This document shows positions 47,901 to 62,900 of a DNA stretch of 64,000 nucleotides, piece by piece. This DNA is from Strix aluco (Eukaryota > Chordata > Aves > Strigiformes > Strigidae). Each line of letters starts with the position of its first letter. The first letter of the stretch is position 1. The stretch covers positions 15,144,948-15,208,947 of the forward strand of contig NC_133948.1 of the NCBI RefSeq assembly GCF_031877795.1. Direction: 5' to 3'. A program made the translations under genes and the position numbers. A model generated the notes under the pieces. It saw only the letters and a program-made list of their open reading frames with translations. It was not told where the DNA came from and did not search any database.

Positions 47901-50900
47901 GTGGAAGCCTGAGAAGGGCCTGGGTGCATCCCATGGCAACACTCCCTACCAACAGGAGAACAGAGACCCAAATATTAGAGACCCAACGTTACAGAGAAAG
48001 CAGCAGAAAAAGGGGTGGTTTGAAGCATGCACGTCCTCATTGAGAAACAGAGCCAAAACCCAGTGTTGAACAGGTCTGTGCGAGCCAGACAATTCTAGGT
48101 GGTGATTCCCACCAACCTCCCATTCCCTGGCGCCACAGCACCTACCTCCTACTGATCAGCTCATCATCTGAGTCAGCATCGTTTGCCCCCACTTGGTTTC
48201 CATCGTAAGTGTCGTCGTACTCGTCCTCATAGTCCTCTCTGTAGAGCTGAGCCTCCCCTTGCTGCACAGGGATCTCCTCCACAATCACACTGTACTGGCT
48301 GTAGCGCTCCTTCTGCTCAGCAACCAGGCGTTTGTCATTCAGCAAACTCCTGGTCGTGTCCTTCTCCCTCCTGCACTCCACAGCACGGGAACAGAGGGGC
48401 AGACACAGAAAGGCAGTGTAAAGATCTTCTACAGAAGTTACTTTTTTTTTTTTCTCAAAGTGGAAGGTGAAGCAACAGAAGTCTCATCTCAAACTCCACA
48501 AGCACTACTTAAGCCTACCTATTTCCCCTCTGATTTATAACAGGGCTGTTTGTCTGGCTACTAAAACCGTCTACTCCTGGCTTGGAACAAAGTCATTTTT
48601 AAACAGAAGCCCAGCAAGATTACACAGCAGATAAGAACAGGAATTGGAGACTGCCACTGTCATCTGAGACAGAAAGGAAGCTTTTACAGGAGGCCAAATG
48701 CAATTATACTCAAGCTGAAATTTGGCCAATATCCAAACAACACAAGAAGTCCCATGAATCTTGAATGGCAAGCTGCTAGGGCTAAGACTCCAGTCTCCAA
48801 GACAGCTCTGCAAGGCCCAGAGTGCCCTCTAACACCATGCTGCAGTATCGTCTCACTGCGGTAGCACGCACAGCTGCAAATCACGGGCCAGAGCTGCATT
48901 AGAGTAACTGCTGCACAGACACGTATGTTCCTGTAGTCAAGAACCTCAGCTTAGAAATGCGAGATGCAAAAGAGGAATGTAGATGGGAAGAGCCAAAAAT
49001 TTACCAGTGCAGCAAGTAAGGATTAGAATAAGCACAACTAACAATGAAAAGAACAAAACAGAGGTTGAATCAATCGCTAGTCTACTATCTCAAAGCACTG
49101 CACGTACAATTTTTTTTTAAGAAATTTAGGAGGCAAGTAAATTACAGTCATTTTAAAGAAGGGAAGACCAAGAAACAGAATTTTGCCAGAGGTATTAAAA
49201 AACAGCCACCGACATGCTGTGTCTCAAGCTGCACAAGCATAAACTCTTTGAAGTCCCATTTTTCAGACCAGCCAAGTACATCCTTACAGCAAAGCAACAA
49301 GGGATTCCACCGTCAAGTAGTCACAGGACAATTTGCAGCCCTCAAAGTCTAGGAGGAACATGCATCAGTGGTCTATTTGGCATCTGGATATTATCAGAGA
49401 AAGAACCCATCCAAGGCAGACTGTCAGCGACTCAAGAATGGATAGGCTTACGTGACATACTAGCAAGCACTGGGGAAGTGATCTAAGCAGCCTGATTTTC
49501 ATTAAGAATCTCAAAGCAAAGTAACACTGCAGATAGATGTGGTTCCCCTCTCTTCCATGACTCACTCTGTTACATACCTGCATTTAGCTGCAAAATGCCC
49601 TACAAGGCATGGGGTTAGTTCACACATACCTAGGCTGGGATAACATCTTCTGGTGGTATTCAGCATGAGACTGCACTAAGTATTAGATAATTGTTTCCTG
49701 TTGAGCTGGTCTGATGACTGCAGAAGAGCTGCAATGAAGTGTTTCAGACACCAATTCCAGGAAAAACAGTGGAATAACTCCTCTAGTCCCGTGGGGTTCA
49801 GGACACGCTCTGACTTCAAGAGACAGATTCACCTAGCAATTATGGCTGGACAGGCACAGACAAGCGTGATCACTTTTCAGGATCAGCAGAGAATCACTTA
49901 TATGCTAGTACGTTCATTTCCTCATGCTTCTGTCCCTCCTCACCCTGGTGTGGCTTTCTCTTTCACATTAACAGTCCCTGCCCCAAACTGCTTCCACTTA
50001 TCCGCACAGCAGCTAGCGCAATGGGACCCGACCTGATCTGGCCCTTGAAGCACTAGTGTAACATCATGCTTAGGCAGCAGCAGCACTATAAACACAAGCA
50101 GAATTTGATGAGCAAAAGATTTTAAGAAGGAGAAAAAAAAAAAGTTTAAAAAAATACTGATACAATTTGAAAGCAAAGCAGATCTCAAACTAACTAGGAG
50201 AACCCTGTTACCCCGACGCTTGGGTAAAGCATCAAGCTTCTTGCTTGTAGAACAAGGACTACTGAGGAAGTTGCACTTTGAGTGATGAAAGGACACTCTT
50301 CTATTCATGGAGTTGTGAATGTTAAATCCTAGAGAGCAAGGTACTATAGCTTATCCTTTGACTTAGGTATGGTCAACTTTGGGCATAGGGTGTACATTGC
50401 AGATCACAGCCAGTCACCTCCAGGTTTTAAAAACCACTCAAAACATAACTAACATGTCTGGAGTCCTGCAGAAAGAGTGTTCTCAGCATAAGAACTGTTT
50501 TGAAATGAAGACATAGCCTGAGGGAGGCCAAGAGACACCAGGAACAGCAGCAGTAAGAGGATAATCCCAAGAGGTCACGTAACAGTTACAGCAGAAGAGC
50601 TGACAACTGTCCCAAGGAGTGGTGTTACCACTGGAGAGGAGACAGAGGCTCCCTGGCAGCAGCCAGAGGACAATGCCACGGGAGCAGGGTCCCGCAGCCC
50701 AACTCAGGGATGACTTAAAAGCTTTCAAAGCTCTCCAAGTGATCTGCAGAGAGAGCTCCGAGCAGGGTTATTCCATACACTGGATGCACTGTGCTGCTCT
50801 CGGGCTTTGTTACCCACATGGGCAAGACTTTGGGGAGATGGGAAATAACCAAGCACACCTGGGCACAATGTCCTGCTGACAAGGTGCCTGCCTGCACTCT

Positions 50901-53900
50901 GAGCAAGGCAACACGATGAGGACAGAGATCGTGTCTATGAATTCTTAGCTATGGACACTTCAAAAGTCATTGCCTTGGCCAGAGAGAAATTATTTTCTTG
51001 CCTAGCCAAGCCAGTATAAACACTATAGCAAAGCTGCCGAGAAGCTGTTTGTCTGGACTTCAGGACAAAAGTGGTTTTCTCCTGAGAGTTTGATACAGCT
51101 TTGCATCCAAAACCTTAACTGGGAGTTCCCAGCGTCACGTGGCTCAGTCTCCAGCCAGACTTTTATTTACATTCTGTGTAAATACGTACAGATATAAAGA
51201 TCACACTTGGCTGGTTAGAGAAAGAGTTTAAAAAGAATCTGAAACAAGTCAACCATATTATAAAGATACAGTTGACACCAGTGGGAGCCAGTAGGGCAAT
51301 GCCCTAACCGAAATTCGCACGGAGCGTGGCACAGCACAGCATGCCAAACTAGGCAGAAGGCAAAGGAAAAGCCTTTCTGCAGGAAGCCTACAGCAGCACG
51401 AACAACAAAAGTAGTCTGAGCCACTGAGTGTCTTCAGGTTTTGAAGTAGATAGATGTTGAAGCTTCACCTGGATCTAAACCAAATCATTATTTATTCTCA
51501 GTTCTGAGTCACGACCCCAGGCTCATAGAGACGGTTACTTTTCAAGGTTTGTTGTTCAGTACAGGTTTAACATTAAGACCAAGAAGCGAGTGCCTGACAT
51601 TACAAATGAGCTTGGCAGAGCAATCTCTAGCAGCATACAGAGGAAAGCCAATTAGGAAAAACACTAACTGAAACCAAACCCCTAATAATATTTCATTTTA
51701 CCTTCTCAGAGAAACAGAAGAAACAGGTGGGAAACGTTTCTGATAAGCCTTACCCCCTGCCAACAAATTCCTGCGGGAGGTTTGTACGAGAAATGAATTT
51801 GCAGGTTTGCAGATATTTATTGCTCCTGACAGACAGGGTTAATTAAGGGTGCATGATACTCACCGCTTGCCTTTTTGTATCCGAGAAACATCCACTGAAT
51901 CCCTACTGAAAACATCAAACTCATCATTCTGGAAAACATTATAGCGAGAAGTGACTAGAGGAGTAGGGTCTGGCTTCAGCTGTCTGTTAAAAAAAAAAAA
52001 AAAAGAAGAAAAAAGAGAGAATAAAAGCAAGGGTGAACTAAGGAAGACCAAGTCCTCTCCTTCCTAAGACCTTGATTTATTCTTTGCCAGTCTCAAAGTC
52101 ATCCAGAGCACGCCAAGATCCTCTTCGTGGTGCTGGCTGACTGGGTCACGGATTCCAATCCCTTCATTTCATATAGAACGTGCACAACCACTACATGGCA
52201 CTGGTCTAAGATAAAAGGCACAGTGTTCAAAGCTTATCTTTGTGGGGAAACTAAAGCAACTTACAGAAATCAAAAAGAAAATTCTTCTGTTCATTTAAGA
52301 ATAAAACTGTACAGCAGCATGGAATATTCAACAGACTGCCTGGTCTCAAAACAGTGACTCAGTAAAGCCAAACACTAAGTATGATGAATTACACGCTGGA
52401 AAAAATTCCAATAATTTGCCGTTGTTGATTTCTGGATATTTATCTCCCTATGGTTCCTTCTTAATTCTTTCTCAGGGTTCCAGGTTTATGTTTGTTCAAC
52501 TTACAAGTCAAAAGACCATTATTTCTACATTCATTTTGTTGGTGCTGTTCGCTCAGCTGGGCATCTGAAAATGCTGCTGTGCTCACTTCTAAAACCAGCA
52601 GTGATCAAAATTCTACATTTGCTATTGAACTGACAGTTTTGTTTCAAGATGCAAAAGGCAGGAAAAAAAATCCAACTCCATCTTCTGTAACTGCTGGCTG
52701 TGCAGAAAAAACCCCAGCCCTTCCAAAAGCCCACCCCACGTGATTTGTGCCAAAGTCAGCAGATCTGACTGTGAAAGCATGAAGATTGTTGCAAAACTAA
52801 GATTTTTTACATCATTTTTCTGATAAAGATGCATTCCTTTTTTAATGCAACAATGAGACAGTCTGCTCATTCCTCCATGAAATGTGAACAAACAGCACAT
52901 TCACATCCTGACACTCAGTCAGAAACTGCTGTTGCAGCATAAACACACGCTAGCAGCTGCAGACAAACTAAAACAACTCAATTCCACTGCCAGCTATAAA
53001 CTCTACGTCCCATGTACAACCCAGAGAAGCAAGCAAAAGCCTGGCAGGTTTGTCAAAGGGTAGATAAAAATGGATCTGAATTGCTGTTTCCAATCTCTTT
53101 CTGCTTTAACTTCAACAGCAAAACAGTAGCCTGTCAAATACCGGATTTGACCTTGCATGTTGAATTTCAGCTGAATTAGTTGCTTTGAAGATGGCCTTTC
53201 CTGCAGGACAGCTGGGATTTTAACACCTATGACCCTGTTCTCTGCAGCAAAATAACTTTTGAAGGCAACACATTCTATTGCCTGGCCCAGGCTAAGCCAG
53301 TGTCCCCATGATGGAATTTTAATGGTCCTTATTTGAGCATTTAATGTACAAGTATTTTTGTCCCCATCACAAAACACAACCCAGCACCTGCTCTACTGAA
53401 ATGCTGAGCAGTGAACATTCCAGTTCTCTGCAGGGACACAACCAGGGCAGAAAGCGAGTGGCAGATGGCAATGAGAAGCTCTCGCTGCAGCTATCCACCC
53501 CAAGAAAACACACATGCAACTTCTTAGAGCTCTACAAGCATCTAACCTTCAGTAAGACTGATGTTAAATGATAACCCACAAACAAAAGGCATCAAAGCCG
53601 TGCCAGAAGTTGTCCCACACCTTTGCATTGTTCGATCCAGCTTATCCAAGTATGGCACCAGCTTATCTTCTAGAATGTTGTTGATCACTTGCTCCGCATT
53701 GTAACTGTACTCTTCCAGGCAGGCCAGGATGAAGCCCTCACCAAGGTCTGGCAGCAAGTCTTTCACTTGAGAGATCAGAGAGTCCAGCTCCACCCCTGAC
53801 ACCTTGGCAATGGGCGCAGCAGCTGCACCAGCACACTACATGTACCAAAGAGAATTGGTGGCGTTACTGGAAAGAGACAGCAGCTGAGGGAAGGCACGTT

Positions 53901-56900
53901 AACAAAAGGGAAAGCAGCAGTCTGGGTCATCAGAATTTAAACACAAAGAAGTCAAAGACTGAAGTCAAAAGAAGAGAAATCAGCTAAGTTTTTTATACTA
54001 CACAAGGCCTATGACACAGACTTGGGCATACAACTACTTTTGTCTGTCCCCGAGACAGCAAGGATACTCTGGAAAATCCTCTCCTCAAGTAACATATGAG
54101 CTGTGCATTTAAAAAATACCCACATGAACTACAGTGATGAAGCACAGTATTTGAATAAGCCACAGCAACAGGAATCCCAGGCAAATGGGACTTAGAAGCA
54201 ATTTGCTCAAAGATAAAACCAGGATTCAGTTGTAGCTTTGTTTTTCATTTCACAAGGCACATGGGCTGCACTGAAGTCTAGCAAAGGTAAGAAATGAGAC
54301 TAAATCTCATGTAATCCCCAGAACCAAGCAAACCAATCCTCTCTGCACAGACGAATGAAGGACTGAAAGAGCAGAGCCCAGCTCTACTCACCTCATCCTC
54401 TGATGCATATGCAGCCCCGAGCTCTTCCATGTCCTCAGCAGTGCTCTCTGCTATTGCTGATGCTCCATTAGATGCTGCTGGTGGTGTTGGATCTTTAACG
54501 ACTTGTGCTTTTTTCCTGTCTACCCCTTCCCACGCACTTTCCACTGCTTGGAGGATATAGGCTGTCCTGGTCTCATCTCTAAGAGGACAGCATTAAGGAC
54601 ATTTCTAGATGCACATATTCAGACCTTGCCTTGAGGTAACTATGCTATTTGCAGCGACGCCCAAGACTGTGACTACATCAACATTCTCCCCGTGACCCCT
54701 TTTTTTCTTTTCAGAGAAAACTTTCCATCACCCATTGCCAGTCATGCAGCTTAACCAGAGGCAGCAACAGTGGAAATGCCACAGGCGTGAAGGAATCTCA
54801 GAGCAGCCAGGTCTGCAAAGCCCCAAGGTGACAGCAAAGGATACAGTGTGGAGGATGCTTGCTGAAGCAGACTGACATCATCCTCAACAGGAAACAGCTC
54901 ATCATAGTCACGGAGAAATCTGAAAACGCAGAAGCAAATTTAATCAGTCGAACTTAATAAATTACCAGCAGACCTGTCACACACTACCATCCCTGCCATG
55001 CCACTTCGACTTCCTCACTGCTCACGGAGGAAGACATATAACCTCTCATGCAATACTGGATTCCAGCGTGTGTTGCCATGTCTGATTTTGCTCCCATTAT
55101 ACTGCAGCAACACTTCTCCCCAAGCCATCAGAGCCAGTTGCAACACTCCTCATGATGTTAAGACCTGTAACCCAGTGCTGCATTACAGAGAAAATATGGT
55201 TTATGGTTTGAACATGATCAGAATGACAGCACTGTCAGGAGGACAAGATCAAATTCCCAGTTCTGCCACTTACTTTGCATCCTCAGCATTAGCACTTAAT
55301 ATCTTTCTGGTCTGGTCACCCCACTTGAAAAGCACAGATCAGTAATAATAGTCTAACTTGTCAAGGTAGCTAATAGCTAAATTGCTATCCTCCACTTTGA
55401 AAGCCTGGATTAAAGAGAGTGAAGAATAACATTCTCCAGCGTCATGCAATATCCTCCTCACCTTTACAGTAAAGTCTACACTGCAGTCTGAAATCCTCTT
55501 GCAGCAGTTCTCCCAACTAGTTAGAATGATTTCTAACTCCCAAATGCATCATAATGCCTCATAATAATGTCTCGGGCAGTTCTATTGTAAAGAATGGAAG
55601 AGGAAGGCAAGCTGACCCTCCCTTGGGCCTGTTTTCAGCCAGACTCACCTCCTTTCCTGAAGCACCGAAGTGAAGATCTGTAGAAATTCCTCAATAAAAG
55701 GCTGAATATTCTCACAGCTGCAGAAAACAATGGCACAACAGTGAAACACGCAGTGGTAAGCCTACCACATTGCACAATCTCCCCATTCTGTCTCACTAGC
55801 CAAACTAGTCCCATTTATACATCAAAGGAAAATCCCATTTGAAAATAGATTTCAGACCACTTTTTGGCTTTCACAGGAGCAAAGGGTCAAATGGAAACAA
55901 GTTTCTTTTATGGCTTCAGCAAACATTTCAGCCAGCTAGATCTAAAGCTGTATCACAGTATTACAAAACTTGAGACAGACTTTACAAATCACAGTTTGAT
56001 GCCTCAGACTTGCAACAAGCAGAAAAGGGTGTGTAACGCTCTTGTAATTGTGTTCTTATTATACGCCTTGCGATTATACCAGTGAATGTCCCAGAAAGTA
56101 TGTGCTCACCTATGTAAGAACACATGCCAAGCAAACTCCTATTGCAACCTTTCTGTTATAAAGCCTAAACCTCCTATTGCTGCTGATGCATCAAGCCTCA
56201 CAGCAAGCCAGAATGCTCTCTGCAGTAGATCAGCGTTAAGAAAAACGTATTTCTCTAGACGCCAGACACATTTTCACAGTAGCCCTAGCTCTTGTCAAAC
56301 TGGCAATGAGTTTCTGGAGCTGTCCTTTCCTACCTCTGAAGTACATATAGTCCTTAATACTGTGGAATCTGAACACGTTACACTCTTTGGTTCATTTATA
56401 CTTTCAATATTCCGGTGGGTACCAAAAGGCAATACTCAGGTAAGCGAGGGTAAGGCAAGACCGCTACTGCTCCTTTACAGCCTGGATTTACAGCACAGAC
56501 AGATTGGGTGGTAAGAGCTCAGGTCTCAGAGGAAGTCAAGGAAGCAAATCCAGGGGTCTCATAAGAAATTCCACCAACAGACCCTCCTCATCTTCTCGGA
56601 CAACTCTACTGATATCAAACCAGGGAAAATATTCAAGCAGAACAAGAGCTGCAGAGACCAGTAATCTAGAAAACCTGTAACGAGTACAGGCAAAGAGAGA
56701 CCAGCCCAAGGGAGCACTGGCCTTGCAATCAAGATCCAGGTTCTTGGCTCTGTCCCCGATATGCAGCACGATTTTGGGTCATTTCAGTTCATTTCTCTAT
56801 TTTAAAATAAGGATGGCTATACTTGCCTTCCTTTTGAGATTACTCATAGATCTGTCAGTTAACCATTTTCACAACAGCAAGGGGGGAAGAACTAGGTCAA

Positions 56901-59900
56901 GGCACCACTATCTAGACTTTAAATGACTGTTTTCAGTGATCTATAACACTGCATCACTTTTATCATGGCATCTCAGTCAAGGTGTCTACACACACCATTA
57001 GAATTTGCATCTTTGTCATAAACTGAGTTTAGAAAGCTCGTTGGACCACAGCATTATCCCACTCTAGTGGGGTCAACACACAGCTCACCTCACCAATTCT
57101 AAATCATACAGCTTCATCTGGAACATTCCTGCTTTGATCGGAGCCAAAGTCTTTGGCTACAACCCCAAAACAAATAACAGTATCTGTTCATTTTTTCCAG
57201 TAAATCTGAAAACGAGGAAACAATCTCCCCCACAACGGCAATCAAATAACTGGCTAGTACCACAGAGCCCAAGTGCCAATACCTGCTTTCTAAGATGGGC
57301 TGCAGACAGACTTGGTTTATTAGGATGTGAAAAGCTTCTATCATCTTCTTTCTGGAATGCGAAATTCTCCTCCACAAATCAGCAAAAACACTTCAGAGAG
57401 AGTAAAAGACACTGTTGGTGTCAGCATAAGAAATCTGAATCTTCAACACACCTTCACTCCAGAGTTAACACTCTAGAGGAGGAATTTCATTAGCAGAATC
57501 ACTTCTTTGCTGTAAAGACCAGAGATTAGAGCCATTTCACAGTAATTAAGGAAAATCCATGCTCTAAACAAAGTTGGTCTCAATCACCAATTGTCCTGAC
57601 AGCTAGACACATGATATCTCAACTGTACCAGGACAGTCTGTGCCTTAAAATGAGACCAATCTATACGTGGAGATATCACTCATGTTTTCACAGTGTTACA
57701 ATTTGAATGCATCTCCCATCAAATTTCTTCTTAGACAGCAGTGAAAGAAATCATTAGTCACCCTACTGCCCAGGAAAATTTAGAATTAGAAAAGCCATCT
57801 CTTAAAGAGTTCTTTGAAGCAGCATAAAAAAAGACTGAAAGACTCCGCAGAGGTGGGTAAAGCACCATGAAGTGAATTTTTAACTAAGCCCTGGGAGAGC
57901 CTTACTGAAAAGGCAAGCCTTTGAAGACATTTTCACCTGTTATCCTCATAACGCCTCTTCTTAATTGCAGATTCCAGCTCAGCAACTGCCAATTCATAAA
58001 ACGAAGCCAATCTGTAGAAAGAGGCAACAAACCAGTAACTGTCGACTGACGTTTCAAAAATCATTTGGTAAAAAGACAAATCAAACGGTTAACGTCGTTA
58101 AATTCTTCTCACTAGCAGTACTCATTAGCATTACCCCATTTTTGTTATTTGTTCCCTGAAACACAAGCAAGCAAATGTGCACTAAAGAGCAGCACTCTAA
58201 GGAAACCATCAAGGTATCTTTGAAGATGTAGGCAAAGAAACGCATTTGAAAAGCGCCACGCTACCCAAGGGAAGAACAACCTGCCCACCTGAGAAACACC
58301 CCAAACACAAATCTGTAGTCTGCTAAGAGCTGATGTGCTTGAGTCCATCCTGAAAAAGCCCCTCCCGCTCCAATATCCTTATGGGCCTATCTTGCTGTAT
58401 GTTAAAAAGGGGGTATGAAACAGGGTATGATTTCCAATAAAGTCCTACCGGTCTTGATATTCAGATCTGCTCTAGGTGGGCATTTAGATGAAGGGATCCA
58501 ACATGCAGAAAGCCTGAGAGAATTTTCAATAGGATGGGGCAGGGAGGCAACAAAGAAAGTCAGTTTGCTCTAGTTTCACATTTTCCGTGCCAGGCAGCCC
58601 ACGCAGACCCTTTCCATCAGGGATGGAGCACCAAGAGATGCTGAGAAACACCCTCATAGAGTAACAGCCAGTACTGCTTCATCAGTAGCTAGATGTTACA
58701 AATAAGGGTTTACAGGACTTTGCACAAAAGCCAAGCTGAACTGATGAGCGGGGGCTCCATTAGGAACATTATGTCCATGTCTCATATTAAGAGCCAAATA
58801 TGTTAAATGAGTATTCTTGAGGCAAATGTAGCAGAAGCTGGTTGATACTTTTAGTCAGGGGGATAAATTAGCAAGTGCCAGCAGACTGATTCAGACTCAG
58901 AGGTTCCAAAAAGATGACACGTAAATCAGTTTTCCCTCCCCACACTCCAAAGACCCAGCCATTAGTCCATATTGAGAAGTAATGAAAAGGTTGCTGTTGT
59001 CCCACTGCACAGAGATCAAGACTATTTTAGCACATCTCTGACATCAACAGCAGAATTAAAAGCAAAAGGCTTTCCTCCTCTGAGTAACCAAGCATGTAAG
59101 CAGTGCTGCTTGCCAATCCAAACAGCCACCAGCAGTCCACCAATCTGCTCTTCTTTCAATAACCAACTCAACAACATCCAAAGAGGACAGAAACCTGCAC
59201 ACCCCAGAGCGGCATTACTCAACCTGTGGTCCTTAAACCACTGGCAGCTGTAAGACTTCAGAGGTCTGCAACACGATTGGAAACAAAAGCAAGAGACAAA
59301 TGTGTGTTCGTTCACACTAACAAGCAAACAAAACAGGGGAAATAAGGACAATAAATTAACACTCCACTTGGTCCTAAACAAAGGCTGCTATGGCAAGACT
59401 CTACAAGATGATCTGGGGGCTTAAAACACCTGGAGCACGCCGGGTAAGTGCCACTTGAGGACTCGCAGCCTCTGTGGGAACACACTCTGCTGCCTGGTGT
59501 TTGAGCCCATCCTGACTCATCACCACCATGATCCAGAGTTAGACAGGGAGTTAGCTGTCAGCCCAGCTGTGACAGCGCTGGCTTGTCATCCTCTCCCAGA
59601 CACTCAGCTTTTGCCAAACCTCAATAATATTCTCTAGCATAAAACTTGGGCATAATATCAAACAAAAATGTTTATTTTCAGACCTTGATGGACTATCACT
59701 CTGAAACACTTTCTACTTCCCTTGCTTTGGGTCCTACAGCAGGAAGCTCCTTATGTCCACAACTCTTCTGCTCATCCCTCTCCACCCTTTCCAAAGCACA
59801 CCAAGTACTGTTTAGCTGGGTTTTGAAATCGTCACGGCTGCTGGCTCTAGGATCACTCATACATAATGATGAGGGTGAACATACAACAGACAAACTCTAG

Positions 59901-62900
59901 ACATCCCTATATTAATTTTTTATTATTCTATATTCCTGTCAGCGTGAACCTAGCATCCTCTAGTTGCATTAAATCTATCTATGCTTTTAACAATGAAGGG
60001 ACTTGGACAGGACACAGCAGCACATTCAGTATTTTTACTTTGCCAAGACAAGCTCTGTCTGCAGTCCAAGATGTACCTGTAACAAAACTCATGTTTTTGG
60101 AAGGTCTGGCAAGCCAACGGGAAGACATCAAGAAATGCCCAGAGTGTCGTGCAAGTGTCACATAAGTACAGCACAATATCCTTCAGCTCCTGAGAGAGAA
60201 AGAGCAATTACTGAGAGAAAAGCCAGACAAGTTTTCCTAGGAACACATTTCCTAGGAACACATTTCCTAGTCACTAACAGGGACACATCATGTTCAGACC
60301 AAGTCTTTTTCCTGACTGCACAAAGAGACTGATACCAATTATAAACACATGTTACTGGGTCTAGAGGCAGACACAACACCTCTACTAAAATTTCTATCCT
60401 TTAAAGAGCTATAATGCAATTCCAGCTGCTCACTCTCATTAAAGATTCTGTGAAATTATGAGAATCCTCATCATATCCTGTTTTGGACAGTGGTTTTGTC
60501 CTCAATATATATTCCACATAGAGTATTCTTCCCCATCGAGCTGGAAGCACTGCATAGCAGTAATACAGGAATTAGAGGGAGGATTTCTGTGGTCTGCTTC
60601 AGTGCAAGATGCACTTTCAGGGTGGCTGTAACTCCTGCCACACACAAATTGTATGACTAAGATTTTGTAGATGACCATGCTCACTGACATGGGGCCTGTC
60701 TTTATACAGCACCCAGCACAAAAAAATCCCTCTTGATTATCTAGAGTACACTGTTGTTAAACAAACATTTCTGAAGAAAAAAAGTCAACTCTGATCTCAC
60801 TGTCAGGGTTACATGGAGACTTCTGCTGGATACTCCATTACATTACTTATAAGCTGTTTAAGCAAAAAAGATGCCAAGTTTAAAAAGAACCCACAATACG
60901 TGGATATGGCTGAAATGCACACGAGCAAAGCAACCAGCTCACGGTGGAAAGGCTTTATCATAAGTCATACGACAGTGAGACAATGACAAGGAACCACATG
61001 CTGTATGAGCCACAGGTACCTGGGATGAGAATGACCCTCTGGTCTTACTGCTCCATTGGCCATTTAGCCTGCAGGACTACAAACAGTAAAGTGCAAGAAG
61101 CAGTGGTTCTACCTGGAGGGGCATGTTCCCCGGGGTCACACTGACTTTTTCTTCCAATTTCTGGGGCTCAGCAGAGGCTCCTTCACACTGCAAACCACAC
61201 TTATGCAAAATATTGTTGAACACCTAAACCAAGAGAACAGAACAGTGTTAAAACAGATGGGAGAAAGCAGTGGGACATGTTTTATCATGTCAGCAATCAC
61301 TGTTATGATGACATATGCAATGTGGGACTATTTCCATAGATCACGGAGCTGTGTAAGATGAAAGCTGCAACAGACTCTTGCAGGCTACAGCTGGAAGGGC
61401 CACGCTGCGCTTCTGAAACACCATGCAACTTGCAAGTCATGTAAGTGGAGCTGCATATGCTTGTGGGGCTGAGACAGGGATTGCAGCTAATCCAAAGCCT
61501 TAGCTATGTGAGAAAAATCAGCCAGCAAGGCCAATGCTGGGAGGCCATGTGGGATCCCTATTTGCAAAGGAGTACTGGGGCAGCTGGGAAGTTAACACCA
61601 CCTCCTGCTTATGAGCTAGTCCCCAAGCCTTCCTGCCCTCTCCCCTGAGTTAGCAGGACAGATTTTGTGGCTCTTGTTTAGGAACAAAGAACGTGGGTAG
61701 AAGCTGACAGAATTAGGTTCCGGATTGCTAACAACCTTTGGTGTAGGACCGCCTTAAAAGCAACTCCTCCGCATTTGGACCTTGAGAGATCTGTCAAACC
61801 CTCCTCCCAGAGGTAGGTGAATAGGTGGCTAAAGGTACTGAAGTTGCATACTTGAGATTAATGTTACTATTCTACAGGGCATGAAAGCTCCTAAACCTGC
61901 ACAGGTATCGACTCCTTTCAGTGACAGTGTAAGCACATAAATAGTTTTATGGACCAGTAATGACACGTCTTTGTTTGAGTTGTTATATCCATACACTTGA
62001 GACACGCTGGCATCACCCTGCAATGCTTACCAAAACACAGTAAAGAAATCAGTGTTCTGCAGAGAAACTGCCCTGACGTGGTACATCACAAAAAGCAAAT
62101 GGAATCTCTGCTCTCCTCCCCAGTAATTCATTTGAAGGTTTGGTCTTGCATCCTAGAATATTTTTTAAACGTGATACCACCTCTGAGATTTACCTCTAAG
62201 AGTTTCTTAACACACGGGAAAAAAAGAATGTGGGCTTCCAAGAAGTGAAGTGACATTATAGGTGCCTTGGGGTAAATGGTAAAATGGGTTTGCTTACTTT
62301 CGTGCATAGGTGAGCTTTTTGAGGACACAAACATGACGTAAACATGATGTTTTCAGGGTACAAAGATGTCAAGGCACCTTGATTTCCCCTTCATGTTAAA
62401 TGTGAATCCTGCTTACCGAGTCTGGGGAATATAAAAGCTGCTTATAAAAATGAAAGCTTAGACATGGAGAGGTGCTAAATACCTTTTATATGGCAACAAT
62501 GCATCCCTTCCAACAGATTTTCATTTACTCCTGAGAACCTGCAGTGTTAACGCTAACCCACTCTACTACATCAAGTCTTCGCTACCTCTCACGGTCTCTA
62601 TTTTGTTGTTTTAAGTTTCAATGCTCCCCCTGCTTGGGGGAGGGGATACAAAGAATACTTTTGGAACCACCTAATGAAAATTCCTTGAGATTAACTGCAG
62701 AGAAGGCCAGAAGCTGAAGGAAGGTAATAGGAAATCACTTCTAGATAAATGTTCAAAACCTGCTGACACACATTAGCGTGAACTAGAGAAAGTAAGCAAT
62801 AGCAAATAGATTCTCCTTGCCTATGACCACATCTGCTCCCTTCCACCCTCTAAGCCATGCCACATTTCCAGATGAAATCCGAGCCCTGGGCCAAGCAGGA

